Assembly (NCBI RefSeq): GCF_963576615.1
Contig: NC_088711.1
Coordinates: forward strand, 35,514,121 to 35,578,120
Direction: 5' to 3'
From: Watersipora subatra
Taxonomy: Eukaryota; Bryozoa; Gymnolaemata; Cheilostomatida; Watersiporidae
Length of the DNA stretch: 64,000 bases
Shown: positions 1 through 27,900 of the stretch, in pieces
How positions within the stretch are numbered: position 1 is the stretch's first letter
Layout: each line of letters begins with the position of its first letter
Made by a program: the position numbers and the translations under genes
Notes under the pieces: model-generated
Seen by the model: only the letters and a program-made list of their open reading frames with translations
What the model was told of the DNA's origin: nothing
The model's database searches: none

Positions 1-15264
<15,264 letters not shown>

Positions 15265-15399
15265 CTGGTTCGCGTTATATGAAAACAGCATTCAATATAT
15301 TTTCTCACAATATGCAATCTATATAGGGAAGAATTGTTACTTGTTATTATCGACTCATTAAGAATTTGTTCATGATGTACATAAATGTTTGCGATACAC

Positions 15400-15405
15400 A
15401 ATAAA
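15400..15405 (+). promoter_or_regulatory. Polyadenylation signal AATAAA of the collagen-like gene
   Basis: A canonical AATAAA lies about 136 bp after the TAA, placing the 3' end near 15,420. The convergent SLC22 gene ends about 250 bp away on the other strand. Confidence 0.6.
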
Positions 15406-15676
15406 CTAGTGTACTTTGTGAGAAATGCTATGCATTGAGCTCATTGCAGTTGTTAAAATAGATGCAGTAAGCGGCCTCGTGTTTAAGGCTTGCCGTATAA
15501 TCTCTTTTTACACTTTTTGTCACTTTTGTAACTCACTCCTGCGCACTTGTACAGCCGAAAGGATAGCAAACAGAACAATGTTAGACCTTTACTGTACAAT
15601 CTATAAAATCCTCGAGGAGGAGGTTTTCGAATGTGTGTCACACCAGTATATTTGTTTTGATTTATAATTTAACATT

Positions 15677-15682
15677 TTTATT
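15677..15682 (-). promoter_or_regulatory. Polyadenylation signal AATAAA of the SLC22-like gene
   Basis: TTTATT on the + strand, about 90 bp past the stop codon of the minus-strand gene. Confidence 0.55.
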
Positions 15683-15770
15683 GCTCAAATACTTTTACAT
15701 GATGGTAAACACAATATAAATATATAACATCAATAAACGGAACATAGTGGGCATTAAAATAAATATATAA

Positions 15771-15983
15771 TTAGGCCATTTCTATTAGATGCTCAGATGC
15801 TACATGGTTCTCTGGCAAACTTTGTTGAGTGATGTCTATAAATGGAGATTCTACGGAAGCTTGAGTTGGAATCTTATCGACTAGAGGAAGTTGAGCAGTT
15901 TCAGACATGAAAAGAAAGCTGATGGCACACAAAGCTGAGATAACTCCAAACACAACAAATGGCAGAGGTTCAGCAAACTTGCC
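15771..15983 (-). CDS. SLC22-like gene, exon 11 (last)
   Basis: Encodes [20 protein letters not shown] (TM12) and a C-terminal tail of about 40 residues ending HLIEMA. The acceptor is tttttgtag. Confidence 0.86.
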   Translation of the reverse strand, partial: GKFAEPLPFVVFGVISALCAISFLFMSETAQLPLVDKIPTQASVESPFIDITQQSLPENHVASEHLIEMA

Positions 15984-18900
15984 CTACAAAAATATAAACA
16001 CGCCATGATCAGCATTTTTGCAAGGAAACAAAATTACCAGCCTATAAAAACTGCAGTTAGCATTTACAACAAAATGTCTGTTGGAAGGCATAGTAAAGTT
16101 ACACTACTTGACCTCATCAAACGCTTGGCATGGTGAGTGAATCTCAAATCTTGGGTTCTCCTGGGGCATGAGAAACATTGAGAGACAGACACATAATAGC
16201 AATTGCAACAACTCACTAGTAGGACAAGCTGTGGCGCCACAATGCCACCGATACGAGAGGCCATAGAGCAAGAGGCAACTCCAATATTTCTAATCAATGT
16301 AGGAAATTTCTCGGCTGAGAAAATAATGACACCTGCCCAGCCTCCAGCAATAGCGGACTTGCCAATGAATGCCATCATTTGAATGGGAAATGTCAAACTT
16401 CCCGCATCTACAACAATTATAATGAAAATCCTATACCACAAGCCAGTTACACCAAAAACTCAATCGGTCCCTACACCGCAGTTAAAAAATAAGTGGAAGC
16501 AAATTATAGTATAATTTAGGCCCTGCATGTCTTCAGTTTCGATCAGAGCGCTAAGGCTACAGTAATCATTGGAGAGCCGTGTTTCATCAATGGCTCAACC
16601 GCATGTTCTTGTAATCAAGTTATTAACTTCGAGAGAAGTAATCATGTCAGGGTTGGCAGAAATATCGATATTTTTCAAAATATCATATCACTGATATATA
16701 TCATGGTATTTATTGATATTTTTGATATTTATGATATTTTTGAAACAAATGACATATTTGAAAAAAATTTGAAGCTAGGTTGAACTTGTATGGTGTTTAC
16801 ATTGTGATTGATGTATTTTATAGGTTGTATGGGACCAGTCAGCAATGTTTAATACCAAACACTTGACTTATTGTAGGCCTAGTATAATAATAATATTTAT
16901 AAACACAAAAATTTTTGTCAAACATTAGATTGGAAATCATGACACGAATGCAAAGTGCAAACAATATAGTGCAAATAGTAAAGACACACTATGATAGTCC
17001 AAGCATGCTATAATGTCCTACTCTTGTCTAGTTTAGGTATTTGTAAACAAACACCAGCTTGCCAGCTTTCACCACACAGAGACGATTTCTCAACTTGCTG
17101 TGAACCAGTCCAAATGATGGAACACACACTCAACACTAGCAGTCAGAGTTATATCATCACATTTGTAGAATTTATACTGAGCCAGAATCGTTTGAAGCTA
17201 TTCATTGAAAGATTTTTACAGAAAATGATGAGATGAGTTACTCTGTCATCTCAGTGAGTGAGTGTAATGTGCTTACAATTCTGTCTCTGGGTGTCAGATT
17301 GTTCAATTCAAAATCATGGATTATGTATGAATTTCAAAGGGTTTTCAGCAGGCTGGTCTCCCAGTAAGGCAATAAAATATAACAGTTTAACATGAGATAA
17401 TCAGGTTAAGGAGATAGTGCAGGGGTGAAGGAATACAATTTAGATCTGAAAAACTCTTCTCAACTCAAACACTAATTAATTGTTTCAGCCAATGTCACCT
17501 TCTTGGTCTGGCTGTCTTTGTTTGTCTGTGTTGGGTAAGCCTAATAGGCCCCTATGCAAGTATTGGATGATTTTAGGTGTTATTTAATGTTTTTAGACTG
17601 TTAGCAATAGTTGCAATGTGAAACCGGAATGATAAAATAAATATTTTTCAAAAATATCGATTTTTTTGACCCAAAAATATCAACTCTATCGGCGATATAT
17701 ATCGATGATATATATATCAAGCGATATATATCAAACCAACCCTGAATCATGTCATAAGTTTTCTCTAGTTTGAAAAAATTATTGTAGTCGAGTATGGAGA
17801 CTCAAGAGACCAGACGAGAGCTTGTTAAATTGCAGTTCCAAACGGTCGCCAGCAATTTACAACGATATCAACAAATAAAAGCTGGACAGTATAAAACGAA
17901 CAGCGATACTCACATAGTAGCTTAATGAGCATGACAGCGAGCAGCGCGACAGCACCAACTAGAAATAGTATGAACACCGTCCACCTCCTCCCAATCCTGC
18001 AATAAATAGTTTCATCTAAGAAATTCAGCATGGGAAATAGTCTCACATGAAGTAATTTGAGTTTTATTTGCACTTCTTACTAAAAATGAAGCATATGCTG
18101 AGAGAAGGTTTAAACATAAGAGCCTTTCTCTTTTGATAAACAAACTCACTATATATGAGAACTTTCTTATCCTACCTCAAGGTGCACCTACAGTGCACTT
18201 ACTTACTTATCCTACCACTAACTCAAAGTACACTTACTATCTTATCCTAACATTAACTCAAGGTACACTTACAGTGCACTTACTGGTCCTACCGCTAACT
18301 CAAGGTACACTTACAGTGCACTTACTGGTCCTACCGCTAACTCAAGGTACAATTACAGTGCACTTACTTATCCTACTAATAACTCAAGGTACACTTACAG
18401 TGCACTTACTGGTCCTACCGCTAACTCAAGGTACACTTACAGCACACTTACTTATCCTATCGCTAACTCAAAGTACACTTACAGTGCATTTACTGGTCCT
18501 ACTAATAACTCAAGGTACACTTACAGTGCACTTACTGGTCCTACCGCTAACTCAAGGTAAAATTACAGTGCACTTGCTATCTTATCCTACCGCTAACTCA
18601 AGGTACACTTGCAGTGCACTTACTTACTTATCCTACCGCTAACTCAAGGTACACTTACAGTGCACTTACTTACGCTAAATTAAAATAGTTAAATTAGCGC
18701 AAGTAATATGCGAGAGAATCAACTTGAATTGTGGATTAATTTGTATGTTTTTAAATTGTATCATTAATCTTTGTCAAATTTCGTATTTTTGCTTAACATA
18801 AACTTTATGTTTTAAATAACTTTAAACGTGTATGTTAGAAATTGCTACTTTATACATTTGCACAAATATTTGCTGAAACTTTAAGCTGGCATGTCGAAAA

Positions 18901-21900
18901 ACTGCATGGAGAGCTGATCGCAAACAAGTCGAGGTTTCAGTGTACATAGCTTTTTACGAGCGATGGTTTTATTACATATTGATGCAAATGATATGGCCAA
19001 TGTAGAAGCTTTGGTATGCATAAGTACAAGAATGCTGTGAGAGTCTACCTAATAAACAGTAAGTTCACGGCAAAGCCGACCTTACACCTTGCTAAAAATA
19101 GTGTGATCATATGCTGTATGAGCAAGGATAGTTAAAATAGTGTGATCATATGCTACATGAGCAAGGATAGTTAAAATAGTGTGACGATATGCTACATGAG
19201 CAAGGATAGTTAAAATAGTGTGGCCATATGCTACATGAGCAAGAATAGTTAAAATAGTGTGAGCATATGCTACACATGCAAGGATAGTTAAAATAGTGTG
19301 ATCATATGCTACATGAGCAAGGATAGTTAAAGTAGTGTGATCATATGCTATATGAGCAAGGATAGTTAAAATAGTGTGATCATACGCTATATGAGCAAGA
19401 ATGGTTAAAATAGTGTGATCATATGCTACATGAGCAAGGATAGTTAAAATAGTGTGATCATATGCTACATGAGCAAGGATAGTTAAAATAGTGTGACGAT
19501 ATGCTACATGAGCAAGGATAGTTAAAATAGTGTGATCATATGCTACATGAGCAAGGATAGTTAAAATAGTGTGATCATATGCTACATGTGCAAGGATAGT
19601 TAAAATAGTGTGATCATATGCTACATGAGCAAGGATAGTTAAAATAGTGTGATAATATGCTACATGAGCAAGGATAGTTAAAATAGTGTGATCATATGCT
19701 ACATGAGCAAAGATAGTTAAAATAGTGTGATCATATGCTACATGAGCAAGGATAGTTAAAATAGTGTGATCATATGCTACATGAGCAAGGATAGTTAAAA
19801 TAGTGTGATCATATGCTACATGAGCAAGAATGGTTAAAATAGTGTGATCATATGCTACATGAGCAAAGATAGTTAAAATAGTGTGACCATATGCTACATG
19901 AGCAAGGATAGTTAAAATAGTGTGATCATACGCTACATGAGCAAGGATAGTTAAAATAGTGTGATCATATGCTACATGAGCAAGGATAGTTAAAATAGTG
20001 TGACCATATGCTACATGAGCAAGGATAGTTAAAATAGTGTGATCATATGCTACATGAGCAAGGATAGTTAAATACAGTATGATCATATGCTATATGAGCA
20101 AGAAGTGTTAAAATAGTGTGATCATATGCTACATGAGCAAGGATAGTTAAAATAGTGTGATCATATGCTACATGAGCAAGGATAGTTAAAATTAGTGTGA
20201 TCATATGCTACATGAGCAAGGATAGTTAAAATAGTGTGACCATATGCTACATGAGCAAAGATAGTTAAAATAGTGTGATCATATGCTACATGAGCAAGGA
20301 TAGTTAAAATTAGTGTGATCATATGCTACATGAGCAAGGATAGTTAAAACAGTGTGATCATATGCTACATGAGCAAGGATAGTTAAAATAATGTGATCAT
20401 ATGCTGTATGACAAGGATGGTTAAAATAATTAGAGAACAGCAGAGGATGTAAGTGCAACAGAAGATGACACTTATGAGGTGAAGGCACATTCTAAGTAAA
20501 TAGTCCAGGAACAATTTGTGCTTTCTTCTATCTTAAAAGCATCAAACATCTTTAGGCGCAAATGGTTGAGGAGTTGCAAAAATATTTTTTGAACCAGTTC
20601 GAAGGCTATATAAAGTACTGTCTGCTATTTTTTTCTACTTCATATGTGCGCGTTTAGTAAAAACAGTGAAACAGCAAAATTTGCTTTAATTATGAAACAC
20701 AATGATTTGTAGTTTAATTACAACACGCCTGTCAATAGTCTATCAATAGCCTATCAATAGCTGACCAATAGCCTATCAATAGCCTGCCAATTGCCTATCA
20801 ATAGCTTGTCAATAGCCTATCAATTGCCTGATATTGCAGAAACATTCAAAGAAGTTGTTGTTGTACATTAAAAAGTAACTAGCAAACAAGCCTACCAGTA
20901 AGATATCTGATGATTCCCGAACATGTATGTCTTTATTTTGTTGAATCTCACCAGCTTGCATGTAAGTAATACCATTGTCCATCAAACGGTACAAACGCTG
21001 CCATTTTCAGAGCTTCACTTGTTTACAGTTTAGCTAGTGATATCTCATTACCTAAATTGATATCTCATTACCTAGATAGGCTCACCTGTTATTGACTGCC
21101 AGAACAAAGAATAGCGCTGGAATCTCTATGATACCGGATATGAAACAATTCAGATAAATGTTGCCGGAGAGGTTGGGCAGGTTGTAACTGAGACCGTAAT
21201 AGACTGAGCTGCCGGCGAACCTGTGAGCATATGAGTCATACTGGTCTCATACTTATTAGTAATAATGTTTCAGATGTCCTACAGGCTACAAACACCAACA
21301 AAACACGGCTCTGGTATAGCCAACGTTTTGTTGGCTATACAAAATACAACGTTGACAACGCGTCGACAATACGGTTTGTCGACATCGCATTGCCGATGTA
21401 TCATTTTGAAACAAACATGTTGGTCTACATTGATAGAAATAAAACTGATGCATCCGTGATTGGCTGAAATGGTTGATTTTTATGATGTCGATTGAGTTTT
21501 ATTAATTTCCAACGCATGCTTGTTGCGTCCAACATTGGCTTTTGAACACCGATGACAAAAGGTGCTTAAAAACAGCTATTTATATATGGAAGCGATTCTC
21601 ATTTGTAATATATATACATGAAAGCCACTAGTATAAATTGAAATATTATTTTGGTACACAAATAGTTTTTTTATAGTTTAATTTATGTCATGAACTTTGT
21701 CAAGTCAAGTTTTCTGTACTTTGTCATTTTTATTAACGCATGGCGTGTTTTTCAATGCAAATTATCTGTATAAACGCCATAAACTCTATCATAAATCCTA
21801 GCTGATCCTGGAGATAATTTTAGAGGGCTACAATGAAATTTAAATTTGGACAGCACTCAGTGGCTATTAGAGACAATAGGAATAAACAATGATTATAGGC

Positions 21901-24900
21901 AGTGACTATAGATAATGATTATAGACAGTGACTATAGATAATGACTATAGACAGTGACTATAGACAGTGACTATAGACAGTGGCTATAGACAGTGACTAT
22001 AGACAGTGACTATAGACAATGATTATAAACAGTGACTATAGACAATGATTATAGACAGTGACTATAGACAATGATTATAGACAGTGACTATAGACAATGA
22101 CTATAGACAGTGACTATAGACAGTGACTATAGACAATGATTATAAACAGTGACTATAGACAATGATTATAGACAGTGACTATAGACAATGACTATAGACA
22201 GTGACTATAGACAGTGACTATAGACAGTGGCTATAGACAGTGACTATAGACAGTGACTATAGACAATGATTATAAACAGTGACTATAGACAATGATTATA
22301 GACAGTGACTATAGACAATGATTATAGACAGTGACTATAGACAATGACTATAGACAGTGACTATAGACAGTGACTATAGACAATGATTATAAACAGTGAC
22401 TATAGACAATGATTATAGACAGTGACTATAGACAATGACTATAGACAGTGACTATAGACAGTGACTATAGACAGTGACTATAGACAGTGACTATAGACAA
22501 TGATTATAAACAGTGACTATAGACAATGATTATAGACAGTGACTATAGACAATGACTATAGTCAATGACTATAGTCAATAACTCACCATGCGACTCAAAG
22601 TATTTTGCATTAGTATTTCAACTTTTTTAATGTCAAACATGCTGCTACTCTAAATTTGGATTTGTCCACCCATAGCCACATGCGGCTGCAGACGCTTTTA
22701 GGTAAGCCCATTTAAATTGATAAAGTAAGGTACTACAATCACATAGCACAGTGTTATCATCGGTGAATGCTAATCTAGAGACTATTCTGACGATGCGAAC
22801 ATTTCATATCAGCTAAAAATTACTTTTTTAAATAATTTATTACCGTCAGTCGATTTCGAACTTATGATAAAAACATACTTCAAGAAACAGGCCAAAACCT
22901 TAGCAAGTTAATATCATCAGGCGTAAGACGTCTGTTATCTCTCATATAAAAATGATATTTGTATGTTAGGTAATCCTTTCACCAGACGTTAATAAGGAGA
23001 AAACAGGGCACCTTCATTCATATTTCGTCAATCAGTAAATTTTGGTAAAACTTTTTCTAATTGAGTCAAAAAGCAACTAAAATGCAATATAGATGTATTT
23101 GTACAAAGGGATGTATTTGTACAAAGGGATGTATTTGTACAAAGGGATGTATTTGTACAAAGGGATGTATTTGTACAAAGGGATGTATTTGTACAAAGGG
23201 ATGTATTTGTACAAAGGGATGTATTTGTACAAAGGGATGTATTTGTACAAAGGGATGTATTTGTACAAAGGGATGTATTTGTACAAAGGGATGTATTTGT
23301 ACAAAGGGATGTATTTGTACAAAGGGATGTATTTGTACAAAGGGATGTATTTGTACAAAGGGATGTATTTGTACAAAGGGATGTATTTGTACAAAGGGAT
23401 GTATTTGTACAACGGGATGTATTTGTACAAAGGGATGTATTTGTACAAAGGGATGTATTTGTACAAAGGGATGTATTTGTACAAAGGGATGTATTTGTAC
23501 AAAGGGATGTATTTGTACAAAGGGATGTATTTGTACAAAGGGATGTATTTGTACAAAGGGATGTATTTGTACAAAGGGATCGTCCGATAATTTTTTAAAG
23601 TCAATTTTTGTTGCAATTATATCAGTTAATATTGTGATAAGGAAAGTTACTCTTTGCCGGATGCCATTTAAACAGAACTAGTTTTTCTTCTGAACATCAA
23701 ATTTGGCCATAGTGACTGCTTCCAGAATATAGTTACGTCCAAAAACTGATAAATTGTTTGATACTTTGACGTTTATGAAAAATGGTTTAAAAAATTGGTT
23801 ATGCCAGCGACATAAATCGACATATTCCGCTTGTTAAAGAGCTAAATTTATTTTCCCAAAATTCTGACTGACTAGTCGACAAACAGAGGGCCACCTCTAA
23901 TAGAACGACGATATAGCGGGAGGGTGAACAATGCTGCACAGTGACGTTAAATAGAGGTTTAACTGAACTTGTTTAGTAAAACAAACTGCCAAACTTTTGG
24001 GAAAAATTAAGAAGGTTACTGAGGTGAGGCAAGGGTTTCTCCGGCCAAGGTTCACATAATAATCTTGCTAATGCTAGAGGAGCTACAGAAGAGGTGGGCC
24101 CTAATTAGCCTAAACCTGAGTTAAAGTCAAGGCCATAAATAAGCTAAGGCAAGTATAGTACTTTGACGGTTGCTGTTTGAATGTTAAGCCACCATACAAA
24201 AATCGCAGTATTATGGGTGACAATCAAAGGCTGTGTGGTCACATGACTGGTCATGTGACAAAGACTAACCTTCAGCTAGCACACATCAATAATATCTGGA
24301 GATATATGTGCTCATGTAGCTGGCCATTCCTGGGCACACACCATCTTCTAGTCTGATAACTCACCAGCCAAACATGCAGGTAAATGTTATGATAGCAGAC
24401 TCGCGGCTCTGACACAGATTCCAGTAGCTAAAACTCTTCTCCTGGTCTAGGAGCTCCTTCTCTGTCTAAAGAAATGAGCAAAAACGAATACAAAAATGGC
24501 AGAAAAATGAAACCGAGCTGATTATTAAGATAATACCAGTTCAGAAGAAGCAGCCTTTGTGACCTCCTTATTAATATACACGTATACACGTATTCATATG
24601 CAGTGATCCTCGCTACTTCGCGGCTCACCTTTCGCAGTTTCAGTAATTCGTGATTAAACAAGGTTCATTAACAAATGAAAAATAAAAGACAACTTGAAAA
24701 CATTAAAAAAATTAAAAAGCATAAATATTCATACATAGAATACATTTACGATCATGTGACTTCCTTCTCACAATGAACCCAGTTAATCACAAGTACGAAT
24801 ATTCAGGGCAGATGAAGTCCAAATTACACCCGTACTATGTACAACTGTATTTTCTGGCTCAAAATACTGGGCCTGAAGTCGGAATACAAACTGAAAGTCA

Positions 24901-27900
24901 ATCAAGATAACTTCAATTTACTCACTTAGTATATAGGAAATAAATAAGATATGTTTAGAAAGCAGTTTAAGTGTTCTGATGTAAAAACTTGGCTCATACA
25001 TATACTTAGGAAAATTAATTTTTATTTCGTTATAAGTGAGGGATTACTGTACCGATAGGACATTTTTAATACTCTACACACCAACTCTCTAATTTCCTTA
25101 CCAGCTAAAGCTGATGAAAGTCAAAAAGAGCCAAATCGTTGAAATGTTTCTAAGCACATCCCTTCAACTAGGCGTGTCTAATGTATATGTCTATGTATAT
25201 CTATGTATATATGTATATATCTAATGTATAAAGTATATCATCCAGACCTCTCTGGCAATATACATTGTAATAATAGCTATGTAGCATTAACCTTGATGTT
25301 GTCCCGGATTTTTTCATTTTCAGTCTGGTAGCTGGCAGCATGCGGGTATATTTTACATGCAAATTGCTTCACTGCTTTTATAACAACAATACATAAATGG
25401 AAGAGTAATACATAAATGGAAGAGTAATACATAAATGGAAGAGTAATACATAAATGGAAGAGTAATACATAAATGGAAGAGTAATACATAAATGGAAGAG
25501 TAATACATAAATGGAAGAGTAATACATAAATGGAAGAGTAATACATAAATGGAAGAGTAATACATAAATGGAAGAGTAATACATAAATGGAAGAGTAATA
25601 CATAAATGGAAGAGTAATACATAAATGGAAGAGTAATACATAAATGGAAGAGTAATACATAAATGGAAGAGTAATACATAAATGGAAGAGTAATACATAA
25701 ATGGAAGAGTAATACATAAATGGAAGAGTAATACATAAATGGAAGAGTAATACATAAATGGAAGAGTAATACATAAATGGAAGAGTAATACATAAATGGA
25801 AGAGTAATACATAAATGGAAGAGTAATACATAAATGGAAGAGTAATACATAAATGGAAGAGTAATACATAAATGGAAGAGTAATACATAAATGGAAGAGT
25901 AATACATAAATGGAAGAGTAATACATAAATGGAAGAGTAATACATAAATGGAAGAGTAATACATAAATGGAAGAGTAATACATAAATGGAAGAGTAATAC
26001 ATAAATGGAAGAGTAATACATAAATGGAAGAGTAATACATAAATGGAAGAGTAATACATAAATGGAAGAGTAATACATAAATGGAAGAGTAATACATAAA
26101 TGGAAGAGTAATTTTCAGCACAAGATAATAATAATAATAACAACCTGTGCGAAAGATCTCAATAGCTTCATGTCTGGACAACTCCGCCCATTTCTTTTGG
26201 ATATCTGAATGAGTATAGCCTCAGCTTCTTGATATCGACCCCTAGTGACGAGCCATCTGCAGCTTTCAGGTAAAAACCTAAACCATACATAGACTAACAA
26301 TGCGAGCTACAGTGACAAGACTTCACTAAACGCGCAGAAAAAAATGGGCCCATGTTTTTGTCATGAATATTTCGTTGTCCAAGAATAATATGATATAAGT
26401 GTACACAATCTATAATTTCATAGAGAGATGTGTGACAACCAAGCGCTCGCCACCCCTCCCACCTTTACAAAACTTTGCTATGTTGGATTAGCCTCATTTT
26501 CTTATCTCAAGTCAACTTCAAGTTGCACAAGATTCTACAAGATTGCCCAAATCCAACAGAGGTTACGCTTATTGATTTACAGAAAAAAATCGTTTTTAAA
26601 TAATGGTTGAGCAAAGCGGTTTGGCATTGTGTTTATTATAATCTAATTAAACAAAAACAAATTTTAATAAAAGTAATTCGTTGCTGCATCTATGGTAGCT
26701 ATATGGTAGCTCTATGGTAGCTATATGGTAGCTATATGGTAGCTCTATGGTAGCTATAAAATGCAGTAGTGTAGTAGTACTGAAATATACTTTTTTACGG
26801 TTTTTATTGTGCCCGAGGTGTGGGTATATCATAGTCACATAATGCTTCATGCGTTTTCATTTTGATTACTATAACATTAAAAACTTAGACGGAAAGCTCT
26901 CTCAGCCAGCATTTTTCTGACTAGCGCCAGCCTTATCCCTGCCAACAAAAACACATTTGCAGGGCCTTTAGCGATGAAAGCATACAAACCTCATGATATC
27001 CACAAGATGTACTGAACTAAATAATGAACAAAAGCTGAAACGGATTTGTGACCATTTCTTGTAGATTCATTTCTATCTTAATGTTATCCCAACTGTTTCA
27101 TTTGTTGAGTAATTAAACAATGAAATATTTTTAACATTCGTTTCATCTCATTACAAAATCCTTTTTTTAAGACTAGAGAGCAAATGAAACTATCACACAC
27201 CCTCGTATATTTATCAAAGGTTTAAACCCAAAGGATCTCAGATCTGAGAGAGTGTCAGCAGCTGAGCAGTCAAACTGATCACACCTTAAGTCTGCAAAGA
27301 TTTTAAATTTTTACTAGTGAGTTCTAAACTGATTCCCATGCATTTTTTTTAGAATTGTGAGTAATATTCAAGTGTTTGGTGTCAGCGAGTCAAATGTGAC
27401 CAATCAAACAGGAGAGACATTTATGTAGAGTATTGAGTTCAAGATGTAAACCAGTGGCCTTTTAAATTGCTTTCCACAATAACTCTTCAACATTTAGAAT
27501 ATTGCCAATGTCTTAGTGCAATTTTGTCATTTAAAAAAAGAAGACAACTTGAAATTACAAAAAAGCAAAAACTAAGCAGGAAATACTGGCACCAGTAGTC
27601 TAGTGCCAGTATGATACAAATACTTGCAGTTTTATGAAAACATACCAAAATGACAATTATAGGCATTTGAATAAAATTCCTAAATCTTTAGTTTATGAAC
27701 CGCAATCTCTTTAATTTTTCAATTTTTCTAATCAAAATTATATAAAATTATTTTTTTGGATACATACCACGATGACACGAGAATAGGAATGCCGGCTATG
27801 CTGATGGCTAAACAGAGGTAGGTCCAGTCTCTTATGAGAAATGCAAAGAGTGGGAGCGTTGCGACACCAATAGCCCATGTTCCCACACAACCACAAAGAG

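Larger units (their letters stand above)
17997..21085 (-). other. SLC22-like gene intron 8
   Basis: Holds the 42-bp and 39-bp arrays and a short 11-bp CAATAGCCTAT array. The 18676-19090 and 20431-20724 stretches show no gene or element. Confidence 0.75.
21221..24364 (-). other. SLC22-like gene intron 7
   Basis: Holds an 11-bp-arm hairpin at 21314-21340, the 13-bp higher-order array and the 18-bp array. 22583-23092 and 23579-24364 show no gene. Confidence 0.7.
24466..26144 (-). other. SLC22-like gene intron 6
   Basis: Holds the TIR element at 24601-25049 and the 19-bp array at 25388-26109. Otherwise AT-rich, with no gene. Confidence 0.75.
26278..27767 (-). other. SLC22-like gene intron 5
   Basis: Holds a short TATGGTAGCT array (26690-26760) and one copy of a 440-bp interspersed repeat (26761-27203). 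The remainder is AT-rich without a gene. Confidence 0.7.

Noticed and set aside
19082-20086. A 334-residue minus-strand frame of 13-residue repeats
   Set aside because: The period of 39 is a multiple of three, so it stays open; unit differences are often amino-acid changing and there is no gene context.
21231-21467. A small plus-strand gene
   Set aside because: The 78-residue frame matches no family I recognise, lies in SLC22 intron 7 and contains an unrelated hairpin; no support beyond an open frame.
23061-23681. A cysteine-rich CICTKG repeat protein
   Set aside because: The 18-bp unit keeps several frames open on both strands; the array is nearly perfect DNA and shows no coding constraint.
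25277-26181. Three overlapping 240-290-residue minus-strand frames
   Set aside because: The same peptide appears in all three frames because 19 bp is not a multiple of three; this is array DNA in an intron.
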